This document shows positions 1 through 7,719 of a DNA stretch of 14,415 bases, piece by piece. Source of the stretch: UBA1367 sp040268355 (lineage in GTDB: Bacteria > Actinomycetota > Coriobacteriia > Coriobacteriales > Atopobiaceae); assembly GCA_040268355.1 (NCBI GenBank), contig JAWRIT010000148.1:1-14415 (forward strand), given 5' to 3'. The notes beneath the pieces are model-generated. The model saw only the letters and a list, made by a program, of their open reading frames with translations, ran no database searches and was not told the DNA's origin. A program made the translations under genes and the position numbers. Position 1 is the stretch's first letter, and every line of letters starts with the position of its first letter.

Positions 1-73
1 CAGTAGCGACACATAGGGGCCTCTTCCCCCGTGTCCCTCCGTGCCAGCCCCGATCCGCCATGAGACGACCGAA

Positions 74-106
74 CCCGGCCAGACGCACCCTAGGCGCCTG
101 GCCGGG
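74..106 (-). terminator. GC-rich hairpin downstream of the PTS gene, candidate terminator
   Basis: Bases 74-82 (CCCGGCCAG) and 98-106 (CTGGCCGGG) are perfectly complementary over 9 bp. An inner CGC (84-86)/GCG (94-96) can extend the stem past a single mismatch, leaving a 7-base loop. It lies 50-82 bases past the stop codon of the IIC gene, where a terminator is expected. There is no T tract on either side, so it is not a classical intrinsic terminator. It could equally be a 3'-end stabilising hairpin. The rest of bases 1-155 shows no gene. Confidence 0.4.
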
Positions 107-155
107 CTCGGAGCACCCGTCCGATTCGGCTCGCGGAAGCAGGCAGAAGCAGTCG

Positions 156-1502
156 CTACGCCGTCTCGATCTCGCGTTCCTTGGCGGCCTGCTGGGCCTG
201 AACGCGCTCATGCACCTTCATGAAGGGCAGGTAGATCAGCACGCCGAGAACGACGAGGATGACCTGCAGGATGATGGCACGCACATCGCCGCCCGTCGCT
301 AGGAAGCCCGAGAGGAACACCGGCGTCGTCCAGGGGACCAGGGCCACGCAGGGGTTCACGAGCCCTGCCACGGTGGCAAAGTAGGCAATGATCATGAACA
401 GGTTGGGGACGAGCACGAACGGGATCATGAGTGGCAGGTTGTACACGATCGGGTACCCGAAGATCACCGGCTCGTTGATGTTGAAGATGCCTGGGCCGGT
501 GGCCAGCGCCGCGATGGACTTGCTCGTCTTGTTCTTGCTGAACAGGAACGTGGCGATGAGCAGGCACAGCGTGCAGCCCGAGCCGCCGATGAGCCCGAAG
601 GTGTTCACGATCTGCATGTTCATGTAGTGGTCAGGCTGGATGGCCGCAAAGCCGCCGGACGCATAGGCCGTCATGTTCTCCGTGATGAGGATGGTGAGCA
701 TGGGCTCAGCCAAAACGCCGCTAATGGCCGACTGGTGGATGCCCAGACAAAAGAGCAGGTTGGCGAAGGTGTAGATGATGACGACGCCCCAGATATTGGT
801 GTTGAGCGCCTGCAGTGGCGTCTGGACCACGATCTTGATGATCTCTGCCAGGTTGGTGCCGAAGCCCACGAAGAGCACCGCCGAGAGCAGGCCGAACACC
901 GAGAGCGTGAGTAGCATGGGAATCATGACATTGAAGGAGCCGGCGACTGCGGGCGGCACGTTCTCGCCCAGGTCGATCTTGAGCCGCTCGACGCCCGAAA
1001 GCCTGATGAAGAGCATCGTGGCCAGAAGCCCGATGATGATGGCGCCGAACAGGCCGTTGGTTCCCGTGCTCGACGTGGAGAAGACCCCGCCCGTCATCTG
1101 CGTGGCGCCCTCCAACTGGTCGATCGGGATCTCGACCTGCTGGGGCAGCGTGACGAACAGCGACGCCAGAGACACCACGACGCAGGCGATGTCCTTCTCG
1201 AACCCCACGTTATGGGCGTGGCAATAGCCCACCGCACCACACAGCAAGATGGCAGAGATGCTGAGCGTGCCCTGCGCGAGGGCGTTGCCCCAGTACTGGG
1301 CGTTGGTGAGCGCCTCATCTGCCAGGAACTGCGGGAACACGACGTTGTTGATGAGCACGGCGATGCCCGCCAGAATGTAGAGGGGCATGATCGTCGCGAA
1401 CGCGTCGCGCAGGGACCGCAGGTGCACCTCCGATCCGATTCGGCCCGATATCTCTGCAAACCTGTCAAGGAACGAACGCCCTGACGCTGTTGCCTCTGCC
1501 AT
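156..1502 (-). CDS. PTS lactose/cellobiose-family sugar transporter, EIIC subunit
   Basis: This is a 448-residue membrane permease of the phosphotransferase system that carries a beta-glucoside (cellobiose-type) across the cytoplasmic membrane while EIIB phosphorylates it. The protein is strongly hydrophobic, with about ten membrane segments. Two family signatures are visible: a GIH motif at residues 254-256 (H256) and NEPVIFG at 343-349 (E344), matching the histidine and glutamate that bind sugar in the ChbC structure. Length is normal for a stand-alone IIC domain (about 430-450). I chose the ATG at 1502 because AAAGGAGG sits 6 bases upstream. The open frame continues to 1658, but that extension is basic and has no good ribosome site. 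It lies 211 bp downstream of the GH1 gene on the same strand and is probably co-transcribed. No IIA or IIB gene is in the window. Substrate specificity cannot be read from the sequence. Confidence 0.93.
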   Translation of the reverse strand: MAEATASGRSFLDRFAEISGRIGSEVHLRSLRDAFATIMPLYILAGIAVLINNVVFPQFLADEALTNAQYWGNALAQGTLSISAILLCGAVGYCHAHNVGFEKDIACVVVSLASLFVTLPQQVEIPIDQLEGATQMTGGVFSTSSTGTNGLFGAIIIGLLATMLFIRLSGVERLKIDLGENVPPAVAGSFNVMIPMLLTLSVFGLLSAVLFVGFGTNLAEIIKIVVQTPLQALNTNIWGVVIIYTFANLLFCLGIHQSAISGVLAEPMLTILITENMTAYASGGFAAIQPDHYMNMQIVNTFGLIGGSGCTLCLLIATFLFSKNKTSKSIAALATGPGIFNINEPVIFGYPIVYNLPLMIPFVLVPNLFMIIAYFATVAGLVNPCVALVPWTTPVFLSGFLATGGDVRAIILQVILVVLGVLIYLPFMKVHERVQAQQAAKEREIETA

Positions 1503-1713
1503 GGAACTCCTCCTTTCCCTGCGCATCCAAGCGCACGTATACAAACTGGCAGTCAATCGCCCACACCTTGGGAGGGCCATCGCTGCCAGGGGCCCTTCCC
1601 GGCCCCGATATCGTTCCGTCCTGGCCGAGCGGGCCACCCAAAGGCAGCCATCCGGCATCGCTTGGCCTAAGACGGGCGATCGCTTCTTCTGTGGCGACCA
1701 GCGTCAGAGCGCG
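1503..1713. other. Spacer between the GH1 and PTS IIC genes
   Basis: This 211-bp gap is long for an operon. On the minus strand it carries the IIC ribosome site (AAAGGAGG) and a small 6-bp inverted repeat, GGGGCC (1589-1594) with GGCCCC (1601-1606). No T tract follows the hairpin, so termination here is not supported. A TTGACT hexamer is present on the minus strand (around 1549-1554) without a convincing -10 at the right distance. I cannot tell whether IIC has its own promoter. Confidence 0.4.
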
Positions 1714-3129
1714 CTAGTCGCCGTCTAGATCCAGCTCGTGGGTCGTCGCCACGGTGCGCAACCAGGCGGCCGACGCCTTGAGCCTGCGCTCGTAGTTGTT
1801 GGTCAGGTCCACCTCCACGAAGCCGTATCGGTTCTTGAAGGCGTTGTTCCAGCTCCAGTTGTCTATGGCTCCCCAGTAGTGGTAGCCGCGGCACTTCGCG
1901 CCCTCGGCAATGGCTCTCGCAATCCAGGCCAGGTGGTCGCGGACGAACGCCACCCGATAGGGATCCTCGACGCGGCCCTGCGCGTCGCGCGGCGCGTGGT
2001 CCTCCTCGATGCCAATCCCGTTCTCCGAGACGAACCACTCGAGGTCCGGGTAGTCACGCGTCATCTTCATGGCAAAGTCGTAGATGCCCTGGGGATAGAT
2101 CTCCCAGCCGCGCGACTCGTTCATCACGGCGTCCGGCCAGACGTAGGGCTTTGCGAACACGGGGTTGCCGAGCTCGTCGGTCGGCGCGTCCGGAGCTTGG
2201 ACGCGTGCCGGCTGATAGTAGTTGAAGCCCAGCCAGTCGACCACGCCCTGTGCCAGCACTTGCTCGTCACCCGGACGGGCAGGCAGGCGCACGCCGCGCT
2301 CGGCGAGCGTGTCGATGACGTCGACAGGCAGCGTGCCGGTGGTCACCAGGTCGAGCCACCACCGGTTGGAGAGGCCGTCGGTCATACGAACGGCCTCGAG
2401 GTCGGCGGGGGTGGGCCGACCGCGCGTGTAGGGTGGCGTGAAGCAGTTGATCAGGCCGATGCGGGCGTCGTCGCGCACGGACCCTGAGGCCTGCAGCTCA
2501 CGAAACGCCTGCACGGCAAGGGAGTGCGCCAACGAGACGCCGTACTGCACCGCGCGCGCCCGCGCGTAGTCACGCAGGAAGGGCCACCATTTGCCATGCT
2601 CGTAGCGGACCTCGGGCTCGACGATGGGCTCGTTGAAGGTGAACCACTCCTTGACCTCGTCGCCGAACTCCGTGAACGCCGCACGCGCATAGGTCGCATA
2701 GGCCTCGACCACCTCGCGGCTCTCCCACCCGCCGCGACGGAACAGATACGTGGGCATGTCAAAGTGGTAGAGGTTCACGAACGGCTCGATGCCTGCGGCG
2801 CGCGCGGCGGCGAGCAGCTGGTGATAGAAGTCCGCGCCCTCCTGGTTGAGCCGGTTGTTGGCGTCCATGAGGCGCGTCCACTGGATGGACGTGCGCACGG
2901 ACGTGAGGCCCAAAGATGCCAAGAGCTCGAAGTCCTCGGAGAAGCGACGTCCCATGTCGTTGCCGCCGTAGGATCCCACACGATTGTGGAAGGCACCGAG
3001 GTCCTGTCCCGACCACTCGTCCCAGATGCTCTCGATCCGACCGTGGGCGCGCCAGGCGCCCTCGGTCTGGGGGCCGGACATGGCCGCACCAAAGAAAAAG
3101 TCCTCGGGGAGCGTGCGCGTCGCGCTCAT
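1714..3129 (-). CDS. Glycoside hydrolase family 1, probable 6-phospho-beta-glucosidase
   Basis: This 471-residue cytoplasmic enzyme, with no signal peptide, hydrolyses beta-glycosides by a retaining mechanism. The GH1 hallmarks are in order: the N-terminal FFFGAAMSGPQTEG motif (11-24), the acid/base glutamate in TFNEP (E167), the nucleophile in VSENG (E369), and a C-terminal WGAIDNWSW block (419-427). In sugar-6-phosphate-specific members a serine replaces the glutamate found in plain beta-glucosidases after the DN, followed by lysine and tyrosine that bind phosphate. Here S426 and Y435 are in register, but lysine is at 432 rather than 433, so the phosphate site is slightly altered. Pairing with a PTS permease supports a phosphorylated substrate. 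The start at 3129 follows GAGGAG. It is first gene of the operon and divergent from the GntR gene. Beta-galactoside or other phospho-glycosides remain possible substrates. Confidence 0.93.
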   Translation of the reverse strand: MSATRTLPEDFFFGAAMSGPQTEGAWRAHGRIESIWDEWSGQDLGAFHNRVGSYGGNDMGRRFSEDFELLASLGLTSVRTSIQWTRLMDANNRLNQEGADFYHQLLAAARAAGIEPFVNLYHFDMPTYLFRRGGWESREVVEAYATYARAAFTEFGDEVKEWFTFNEPIVEPEVRYEHGKWWPFLRDYARARAVQYGVSLAHSLAVQAFRELQASGSVRDDARIGLINCFTPPYTRGRPTPADLEAVRMTDGLSNRWWLDLVTTGTLPVDVIDTLAERGVRLPARPGDEQVLAQGVVDWLGFNYYQPARVQAPDAPTDELGNPVFAKPYVWPDAVMNESRGWEIYPQGIYDFAMKMTRDYPDLEWFVSENGIGIEEDHAPRDAQGRVEDPYRVAFVRDHLAWIARAIAEGAKCRGYHYWGAIDNWSWNNAFKNRYGFVEVDLTNNYERRLKASAAWLRTVATTHELDLDGD

Positions 3130-3166
3130 GTCTGCCCTCTCTCCTCGGCATCAGTATCGATTTCAG

Positions 3167-3182
3167 ATTAAGCGCTCTTAAT
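3167..3182. promoter_or_regulatory. Inverted repeat ATTAAG-N4-CTTAAT near the operon start site
   Basis: Six-base arms ATTAAG (3167-3172) and CTTAAT (3177-3182) are perfectly complementary around CGCT. The site sits at the predicted start of glycosidase transcription, just downstream of the cre-like site. Its AT-rich arms stand out from the GC-rich surroundings. It is a reasonable operator for the divergent GntR/HutC regulator, though I know of no consensus that assigns it. Confidence 0.4.
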
Positions 3183-3185
3183 TTT

Positions 3186-3215
3186 TTTGCAAGCGCTTTC
3201 CATTTTTCCTGTCAA
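3186..3215 (-). promoter_or_regulatory. Probable promoter of the GH1-PTS operon
   Basis: On the minus strand a perfect -35 hexamer TTGACA (3215-3210) is followed 18 bases later by a weak -10, TGCAAA (3191-3186). This places the start of transcription near 3179 and gives a leader of about 50 bases before the ATG at 3129. The -10 is poor, as expected for a regulated promoter. An alternative pair, TTAAGA (3181-3176) and GATACT (3158-3153) with 17-base spacing, would start transcription at the ribosome site and seems less likely. Confidence 0.45.
3187..3202. promoter_or_regulatory. cre-like operator overlapping the operon promoter
   Basis: TTGCAAGCGCTTTCCA matches the CcpA catabolite-response consensus (WTGNAANCGNWWNCA) with one mismatch at the final A. 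Its core AAGCGCTT (3191-3198) is a perfect palindrome. It covers the proposed -10 and spacer of the glycosidase promoter, where a bound repressor would block RNA polymerase. Sites with a central CG and A-rich/T-rich flanks are typical of LacI-family regulators, so a LacI-type repressor encoded elsewhere is the likely ligand. Coriobacteria may not use CcpA itself. Confidence 0.5.
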
Positions 3216-3244
3216 GCGTCGTTCTTGTTTCGGTAAACGGAGTA

Positions 3245-3258
3245 GCTCGCGCGCGAGC
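3245..3258. promoter_or_regulatory. Perfect 14-bp palindrome upstream of the GntR gene
   Basis: GCTCGCGCGCGAGC is its own reverse complement. It ends two bases before a -10-like TACTAT (3261-3266) on the plus strand, so it would lie between the -35 and -10 of the regulator gene. No good -35 is visible. The position suits an autoregulatory operator, but GC-only palindromes also occur by chance in DNA this rich in GC. Confidence 0.35.
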
Positions 3259-3293
3259 GATACTATTAGGTCCCAGGGGCAGAAGGGGTGGGC

Positions 3294-4013
3294 ATGAGCA
3301 AATACGGTGAGTTGGCGCGGACCATCCGCGCCTCGATTCTGGATGGGACTTATCGGCAGGGCACGCGTCTGCCCACGACGCCCGAACTGTGCGACCGGTA
3401 CCACGTCAGCAACACCACGGTGAAGAAGGCCATGGACGAGCTCGAGCGGGAGGGGCTCGTCGCCCGACGCCGTGGCTCGGGGGTGTACGTCAAGGAGACC
3501 TCCCGTATCTTTGGCCTGCAGGGCAGCTGGAGCATCTCGGGACAGATGGCGGGCCTCACGGCCGAGTTCGCCGCACAGGGCAAGACCGTCACCAGCGTCG
3601 TCAATGACTTCTCCATCGTGCATCCCAGCGAGGAGGTCGCCGAGGGGCTGGCCATCCAGCCGGACAGCTTCGTGTACGCCATCTGTCGCACGCGCGTGGT
3701 AGACGATGTCCCCAAAAACGTCGAGTACACGTTCATGCCCATCGAGCTGATCCCCGGCCTGCGCAACGAACACCTGCACCGCTCCATCTACGCCTACATC
3801 GAGGACGCCCTCGGGCTCAAGATCGCCAGCGCCCACCGCGTCATACGCGCCGTGGTTCCCACCGATGACGAGCGCTGGTGGCTGCGCGTGGAGGGGGATC
3901 TTCCCCTGCTCGAAGTACGGCAGGTGGGGTACTTGGATGACGGGACGCCCTTCGAGTTCTCGACGACCCGGCACACCTGCGACTACGAGTTTCGCATCGT
4001 GAGCACGCACTAG
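3294..4013 (+). CDS. GntR-family (HutC/UTRA) transcriptional regulator
   Basis: This is a 239-residue DNA-binding regulator. Residues 4-67 form the GntR winged helix: the recognition segment around CDRYHVSNTTVKKAMDEL (33-50) and the wing RRRGSGVYV (58-66) are textbook. Residues about 90-235 form a UTRA ligand-binding domain, which in this subfamily usually senses a sugar or sugar phosphate. Length is typical (about 240). The start is taken as ATG 3294, with AGAAGGGG 5 bases upstream. A GTG at 3288 in the same frame is too close to that ribosome site. It is divergent from the GH1-PTS operon across 164 bp packed with palindromes, so it is very likely the local regulator, with phosphorylated beta-glucoside or glucose-6-phosphate as probable effector (inference). 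Similar genes near such operons are annotated as repressors, but activation cannot be excluded. Confidence 0.93.
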   Translation: MSKYGELARTIRASILDGTYRQGTRLPTTPELCDRYHVSNTTVKKAMDELEREGLVARRRGSGVYVKETSRIFGLQGSWSISGQMAGLTAEFAAQGKTVTSVVNDFSIVHPSEEVAEGLAIQPDSFVYAICRTRVVDDVPKNVEYTFMPIELIPGLRNEHLHRSIYAYIEDALGLKIASAHRVIRAVVPTDDERWWLRVEGDLPLLEVRQVGYLDDGTPFEFSTTRHTCDYEFRIVSTH

Positions 4014-4097
4014 CGAGGGGATGGCCGGAGCCTGCGCCCCCACCGTCTCGGGCAAGGGGACCTGCCTCTCCCGTCCCGCCTCACCCGTCCCGGCAGG

Positions 4098-7000
4098 CTA
4101 CTCCCCGAGCAGGGCGAGCAGGTCCTCGCGGCGCAGCGAGGCGAGCGTCGCGGGGCCACCGCCCTCCCCCACCACCTGACCGGCAAGGTCGAGCTTGGAC
4201 TCCTGCAGCCGGCAGATGCGCTCCTCGATGCTGCCCCGCGCGATGATCTTGTACACCGCGACGTCGCGCGTCTGTCCGATGCGATGCGCGCGATCGGTCG
4301 CCTGGTCCTCCACGGCGGCGTTCCACCATGGGTCGGCATGGATGACCACCGAGGCCCCCACCAGGTTGAGGCCCGTGCCGCCAGCGCGCAGCGACACGAG
4401 AAACACCGGCGTCTCGTCGGCGTTGAAGGCGTCGACCAGCTCGACGCGTCGCTGCTTGGGCGTCGAGCCCGTGATGGTGTAGAAGGTGACGCCCTCCTTC
4501 TCCAGGCGTTCCGCCACCAGCGAGAGAAAGCCCGTGAACTGCGAGAACACCAGCACCTTGGCACTCGCGTCGATCGCCGAGGAGACGAGCTCCCAGATGG
4601 CGTCGAGCTTGCAGCTGCCACCGTCGTAGTCCTCGTAGACCAGCCTCGGGTCGCAGCAGAGCTGTCGCAGCCGCGTGAGCTCGGCGAGCACTTGCATGCG
4701 TCCGGAACCGAGCTGTGGCGCGTCGTCGCCCATGAGCGACTCGCGCAGCGCCTGCTCCCGTGCCGCGTAGAGCTGCCGTTGCTCGTGCTCCATGTGGCAG
4801 CTCACCACCTGCTCGAGCTTGTCGGGCAAATCGTCCAGGACGTCGGCCTTGCTGCGCCGCAGCACGAAGGGACCCACGGCGGCGCGCAGCATCTGGGCCG
4901 CCTCCTCGTCGCCATATTCGATCGGCTGCTCGTAGCGGTCGCGAAAGCGCTCGTAGCCGCCCAGAAGACCTGGCATCAAAAAGTCGAAGATGCTCCACAG
5001 CTCGGAAAGCCGGTTCTCCACCGGCGTTCCCGTGAGCGCCAGGCGATGCTGCGCGTCGAGCGTCTTGACCGCTCGCGCCGCGAGCGTCTGATGGTTCTTG
5101 ATGAACTGTGCCTCGTCGACGACCACGCACCACAGCCGCCTTGACGCATAGGCTTCGACATCGCGACGAAGCAGGTAGTAGGAGGTGATCAGCACCTCAT
5201 GGCCCTCCTGCCGCCGCAGCCGCTCGCGCTCGGCGGCGTCTCCTGCCACCGCCACGACGTCAAGCTCCGGCGCGAACTTCGCGAACTCGGCTACCCAGTT
5301 GTACACCAGCGAAGCCGGGCACACGACCAGCGTCTGACCCTGGCCGCGACGCGCCAGCACGAGCGAGATGACCTGCGCGGACTTGCCCAGTCCCATCTCG
5401 TCGGCGAGGATGCCGCCAAAGCCCATGTCCACCAGGGAGGAGAGCCACTTGAAGCCCGTCACCTGGTACGGGCGCAGGCGACCGGCAAGCTCGGCGGGCG
5501 GCTCGTAGGCGTCCGGGTCGACCGAGCGAAAGCCCTCCAGGCAGGCCGCGAAGGAGGCGTCCTTGTTCTCGTCCGGGACGAGCGCGTCCAACAGGAACGC
5601 CTTGTAGGAGGGGATGCGCACCGTGCCGGCGGCAAGCTCTGCCGCCGAGAGGCCCAGCTCGTCCGCCACCAGCGACGCCTCGCGCAGGTCGGCGTCCGCA
5701 AGGTCCACGAACGAGCCGTCGCGCAGGCGGTGGTACCGCCGCCTCTGGCGGTAGCTCGAGAGCACGGCACGCAGCTCGGAAGGCGGCAGGTCGTCGGTGG
5801 CGACCGTCAGGTCGATGAGTCCGCCATGGCTCGACACCCTCACCCGTGCCTGCGGGCGCGTCCGAGGGGCGAGCCGCAGGAAGGCCTCACTCGAGCGGAC
5901 CTCGCCGAGCCGCCGTAGCTCGGCGACGCCCTCGAACACGATACGGGCTACCGTCTCCGCATCGGGTCGGCTCACCAGGGCCCCGCCCTCGCGAGCCGTG
6001 GTGAAGTAGCGCAGGACCACCGAGCGGGCCTGCGCCTCCGCGACGCCGTCGCGCCACAGGTGCTCGTCGCCCTGAGCGCGGTCGAAGAGCGACACGGACC
6101 GCTCGCCATAGGTGGCCCTGGCGTCGCAGGTGACCGAGCGGCCCGAGCGATCGAGCGCAAAGGTGAGCCGCAGCGGCTCGGGGCGCAGGGCGTCAAGCTC
6201 GGCGGGCAGCGTCACCGGAAGGGAGCGCTCGAGGGAAGGCAGGGCGCCGAGCACGAAGCGCCGGGCGTCCTCATGCGTCATGACGAGCTGGGTGGCCGGA
6301 CTGCAGTAGACCTGCTGCAGGAAGGCCGCGGCGCCCCACAGCCGCTCCGAGCAGCGCAAGAGCACGCCATCCTGCAGCACGAAGAGACGCTCCGCCGAGG
6401 AGAACGCAACGGCGGACCCATGGCGGACCAGCTCATAGGCGTCATCTCCCAAGGCGACGACCTCCAGGGCGAGCCGTGGGTCACCGTCGGCCACCAGCAC
6501 CTCCTGCGCCCACGCCCCCTGCGCCGCCGGACGGCCTCCGGCGGGCGACGCCACCTCGAAGCCCACGGTCCTCCCCACCAGCAGCTCCATCAGCTCGTCC
6601 ATCTCTGGTGGCGAGAGTCGCAACTCCTTGCCGGGCAGCGTCGTGGAGCCGGACGTCGCGTACACATGGCCGAAGCGCCGTCCCGCCGCAAAGGAGCGTC
6701 GGTTGCGCACGCACCGGCACACGAACGCCACCAGCGCACGCGACTCCTTGGCAAAGGAGCCCGTCTCGTGCACGAAGCCGAGGTTCTTGCCGTACTCGTG
6801 GTAGGCCCTCTCGCTTATCAGGGACTCGAACTCGCCCAGGTCGCGAATCACGTAGGAGCCGCGCGGACCGGCCACGCGCAGGCTCAGGAACAGGTCACGG
6901 TCGAGCAGCAGGCGCGCAAGGACCCGCACCGTGCCGGCATCGGTGGCATCCTCGCGCACGATGCGCGGACGGGACTGGCGCGCCACGCGGTCGAGATAGG

Positions 7001-7361
7001 CCGTGATCGCCGACGACGTGGCGGCATGGCGCCGCTCGTCCATGCCCTCATAGCGCTCGGGATGGCGGTTGAAGTCGAGCGCCACGGCGATGCTGTGCTT
7101 GCAGGGCCCTGGGAAGCGCGCGGCGGCCGGGCAGCTGCAGGAACAGGAGAAGACCTCGTCGGCCACCTCGTCGATGATGATGGAGGCCTCGTAGCTGCCG
7201 GGCCGACCCGACGAGCTGTCGACGTTCGCCGAAAGATGCGTGAGGCGCCCCTCGTAGGTGCACGCGCGCTCCCCCATGCGACCCTCGCGCTGCGCGATCA
7301 TGCGCGCCCGCTCGAAGATGGCGGGACGGCAGGCTCGCGCAAGTGCGGTCTCGCTGATCAT
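4098..7361 (-). CDS. SWIM zinc-finger SNF2-family DEAD/DEAH-box helicase
   Basis: This is a 1087-residue ATP-dependent DNA translocase of the bacterial SWIM-SNF2 type. An N-terminal SWIM zinc finger is seen at 73-89 (CxC pairs in CSCSC, then CKH with C87 and H89). A long middle region (about 130-620) matches in position the bacterial SNF2-associated domain. The motor follows: motif I DEMGLGKS (654-661, K660), DEAQ box (749-752), LTGTPVENR (776-784), VFSQFTGF (938-945), SLRAGGTGLNL (990-1000) and motif VI QATDRAHRIGQ (1020-1030). All motor motifs look intact. The start at 7361 follows GAGGGAG; the frame is open to 7502, but that part lacks family features. It is transcribed alone and ends convergently with the GntR gene, leaving 84 bp with no clear terminator. 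The cellular role of these proteins is not established; remodelling of nucleoid-bound or damaged DNA and transcription complexes are possibilities. Confidence 0.93.
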   Translation of the reverse strand: MISETALARACRPAIFERARMIAQREGRMGERACTYEGRLTHLSANVDSSSGRPGSYEASIIIDEVADEVFSCSCSCPAAARFPGPCKHSIAVALDFNRHPERYEGMDERRHAATSSAITAYLDRVARQSRPRIVREDATDAGTVRVLARLLLDRDLFLSLRVAGPRGSYVIRDLGEFESLISERAYHEYGKNLGFVHETGSFAKESRALVAFVCRCVRNRRSFAAGRRFGHVYATSGSTTLPGKELRLSPPEMDELMELLVGRTVGFEVASPAGGRPAAQGAWAQEVLVADGDPRLALEVVALGDDAYELVRHGSAVAFSSAERLFVLQDGVLLRCSERLWGAAAFLQQVYCSPATQLVMTHEDARRFVLGALPSLERSLPVTLPAELDALRPEPLRLTFALDRSGRSVTCDARATYGERSVSLFDRAQGDEHLWRDGVAEAQARSVVLRYFTTAREGGALVSRPDAETVARIVFEGVAELRRLGEVRSSEAFLRLAPRTRPQARVRVSSHGGLIDLTVATDDLPPSELRAVLSSYRQRRRYHRLRDGSFVDLADADLREASLVADELGLSAAELAAGTVRIPSYKAFLLDALVPDENKDASFAACLEGFRSVDPDAYEPPAELAGRLRPYQVTGFKWLSSLVDMGFGGILADEMGLGKSAQVISLVLARRGQGQTLVVCPASLVYNWVAEFAKFAPELDVVAVAGDAAERERLRRQEGHEVLITSYYLLRRDVEAYASRRLWCVVVDEAQFIKNHQTLAARAVKTLDAQHRLALTGTPVENRLSELWSIFDFLMPGLLGGYERFRDRYEQPIEYGDEEAAQMLRAAVGPFVLRRSKADVLDDLPDKLEQVVSCHMEHEQRQLYAAREQALRESLMGDDAPQLGSGRMQVLAELTRLRQLCCDPRLVYEDYDGGSCKLDAIWELVSSAIDASAKVLVFSQFTGFLSLVAERLEKEGVTFYTITGSTPKQRRVELVDAFNADETPVFLVSLRAGGTGLNLVGASVVIHADPWWNAAVEDQATDRAHRIGQTRDVAVYKIIARGSIEERICRLQESKLDLAGQVVGEGGGPATLASLRREDLLALLGE

Positions 7362-7719
7362 GGGCGGTCTCCCTCGCTGGCATCCATTCGTCGCATTCGT
7401 ATGATTATACGTTCTTGTGGCCCCAGCTCCGACGCCCTCCCCGCACGCCCGACAATGGGCAGATGGTGCCATGTTCTGCACCGCGCCACCTTGGCGCAGC
7501 ACAGCCTATGTGAGAACGTTTCCCGAACAAGTGGTTACGCCCACGCATCCGCCCCGTCACTCCCGCGCGTGGTGCCGTACACTATGTGCGTATTCTGTCG
7601 CGGGGGCGGCAGAGTGGTCGCGTGGGGTGCGTGAGGCCACCCCGTGCCACCGTGCTACATCGGACTTCAGTGCGTGCCCACAAGAGGGGACGTGCGTGAT
7701 GTGATGGAGAGGAGCATTC
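7362..7719. other. 358-bp divergent intergenic region between SNF2 and the NifU-like gene
   Basis: I see no gene here. Apart from the SNF2 promoter at its left end, it holds two potential hairpins: GCGCC (7483-7487)/GGCGC (7493-7497) with a 5-base loop, and GGGGTG (7624-7629)/CACCCC (7638-7643) with an 8-base loop, extendable by two wobble and two Watson-Crick pairs. A -10-like TACACT (7578-7583) on the plus strand could start transcription of the NifU-like operon with a leader of about 130 bases containing the second hairpin, but no -35 supports it. No known riboswitch or T-box pattern was recognised. Confidence 0.4.
7404..7409 (-). promoter_or_regulatory. -10 box of the SNF2 gene within an inverted repeat
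   Basis: The minus strand carries a perfect TATAAT (7409-7404), 42 bases upstream of the ATG at 7361, giving a leader of about 36 bases. No -35 resembling TTGACA is found 16-18 bases further up. The hexamer is inside an inverted repeat, CGTAT-GATT-ATACG on the plus strand (7399-7412), so a regulator may bind over the -10. Confidence 0.5.

Noticed and set aside
1589..1606. Intrinsic terminator between the GH1 and PTS genes
   Set aside because: The 6-bp GGGGCC/GGCCCC hairpin has no following T run, and read-through makes functional sense.
3168..4055. 295-codon minus-strand frame opposite the GntR gene
   Set aside because: Antisense to an unambiguous winged-helix/UTRA gene and covers the intergenic operators.
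4014..4097. Bidirectional terminator between the convergent GntR and SNF2 genes
   Set aside because: Only short imperfect complementarities are seen and there is no T tract.
6060..7634. 524-codon plus-strand open frame across the SNF2 gene
   Set aside because: It mirrors the SNF2 coding strand and its product is low-complexity R/A/G/H-rich with no family features.
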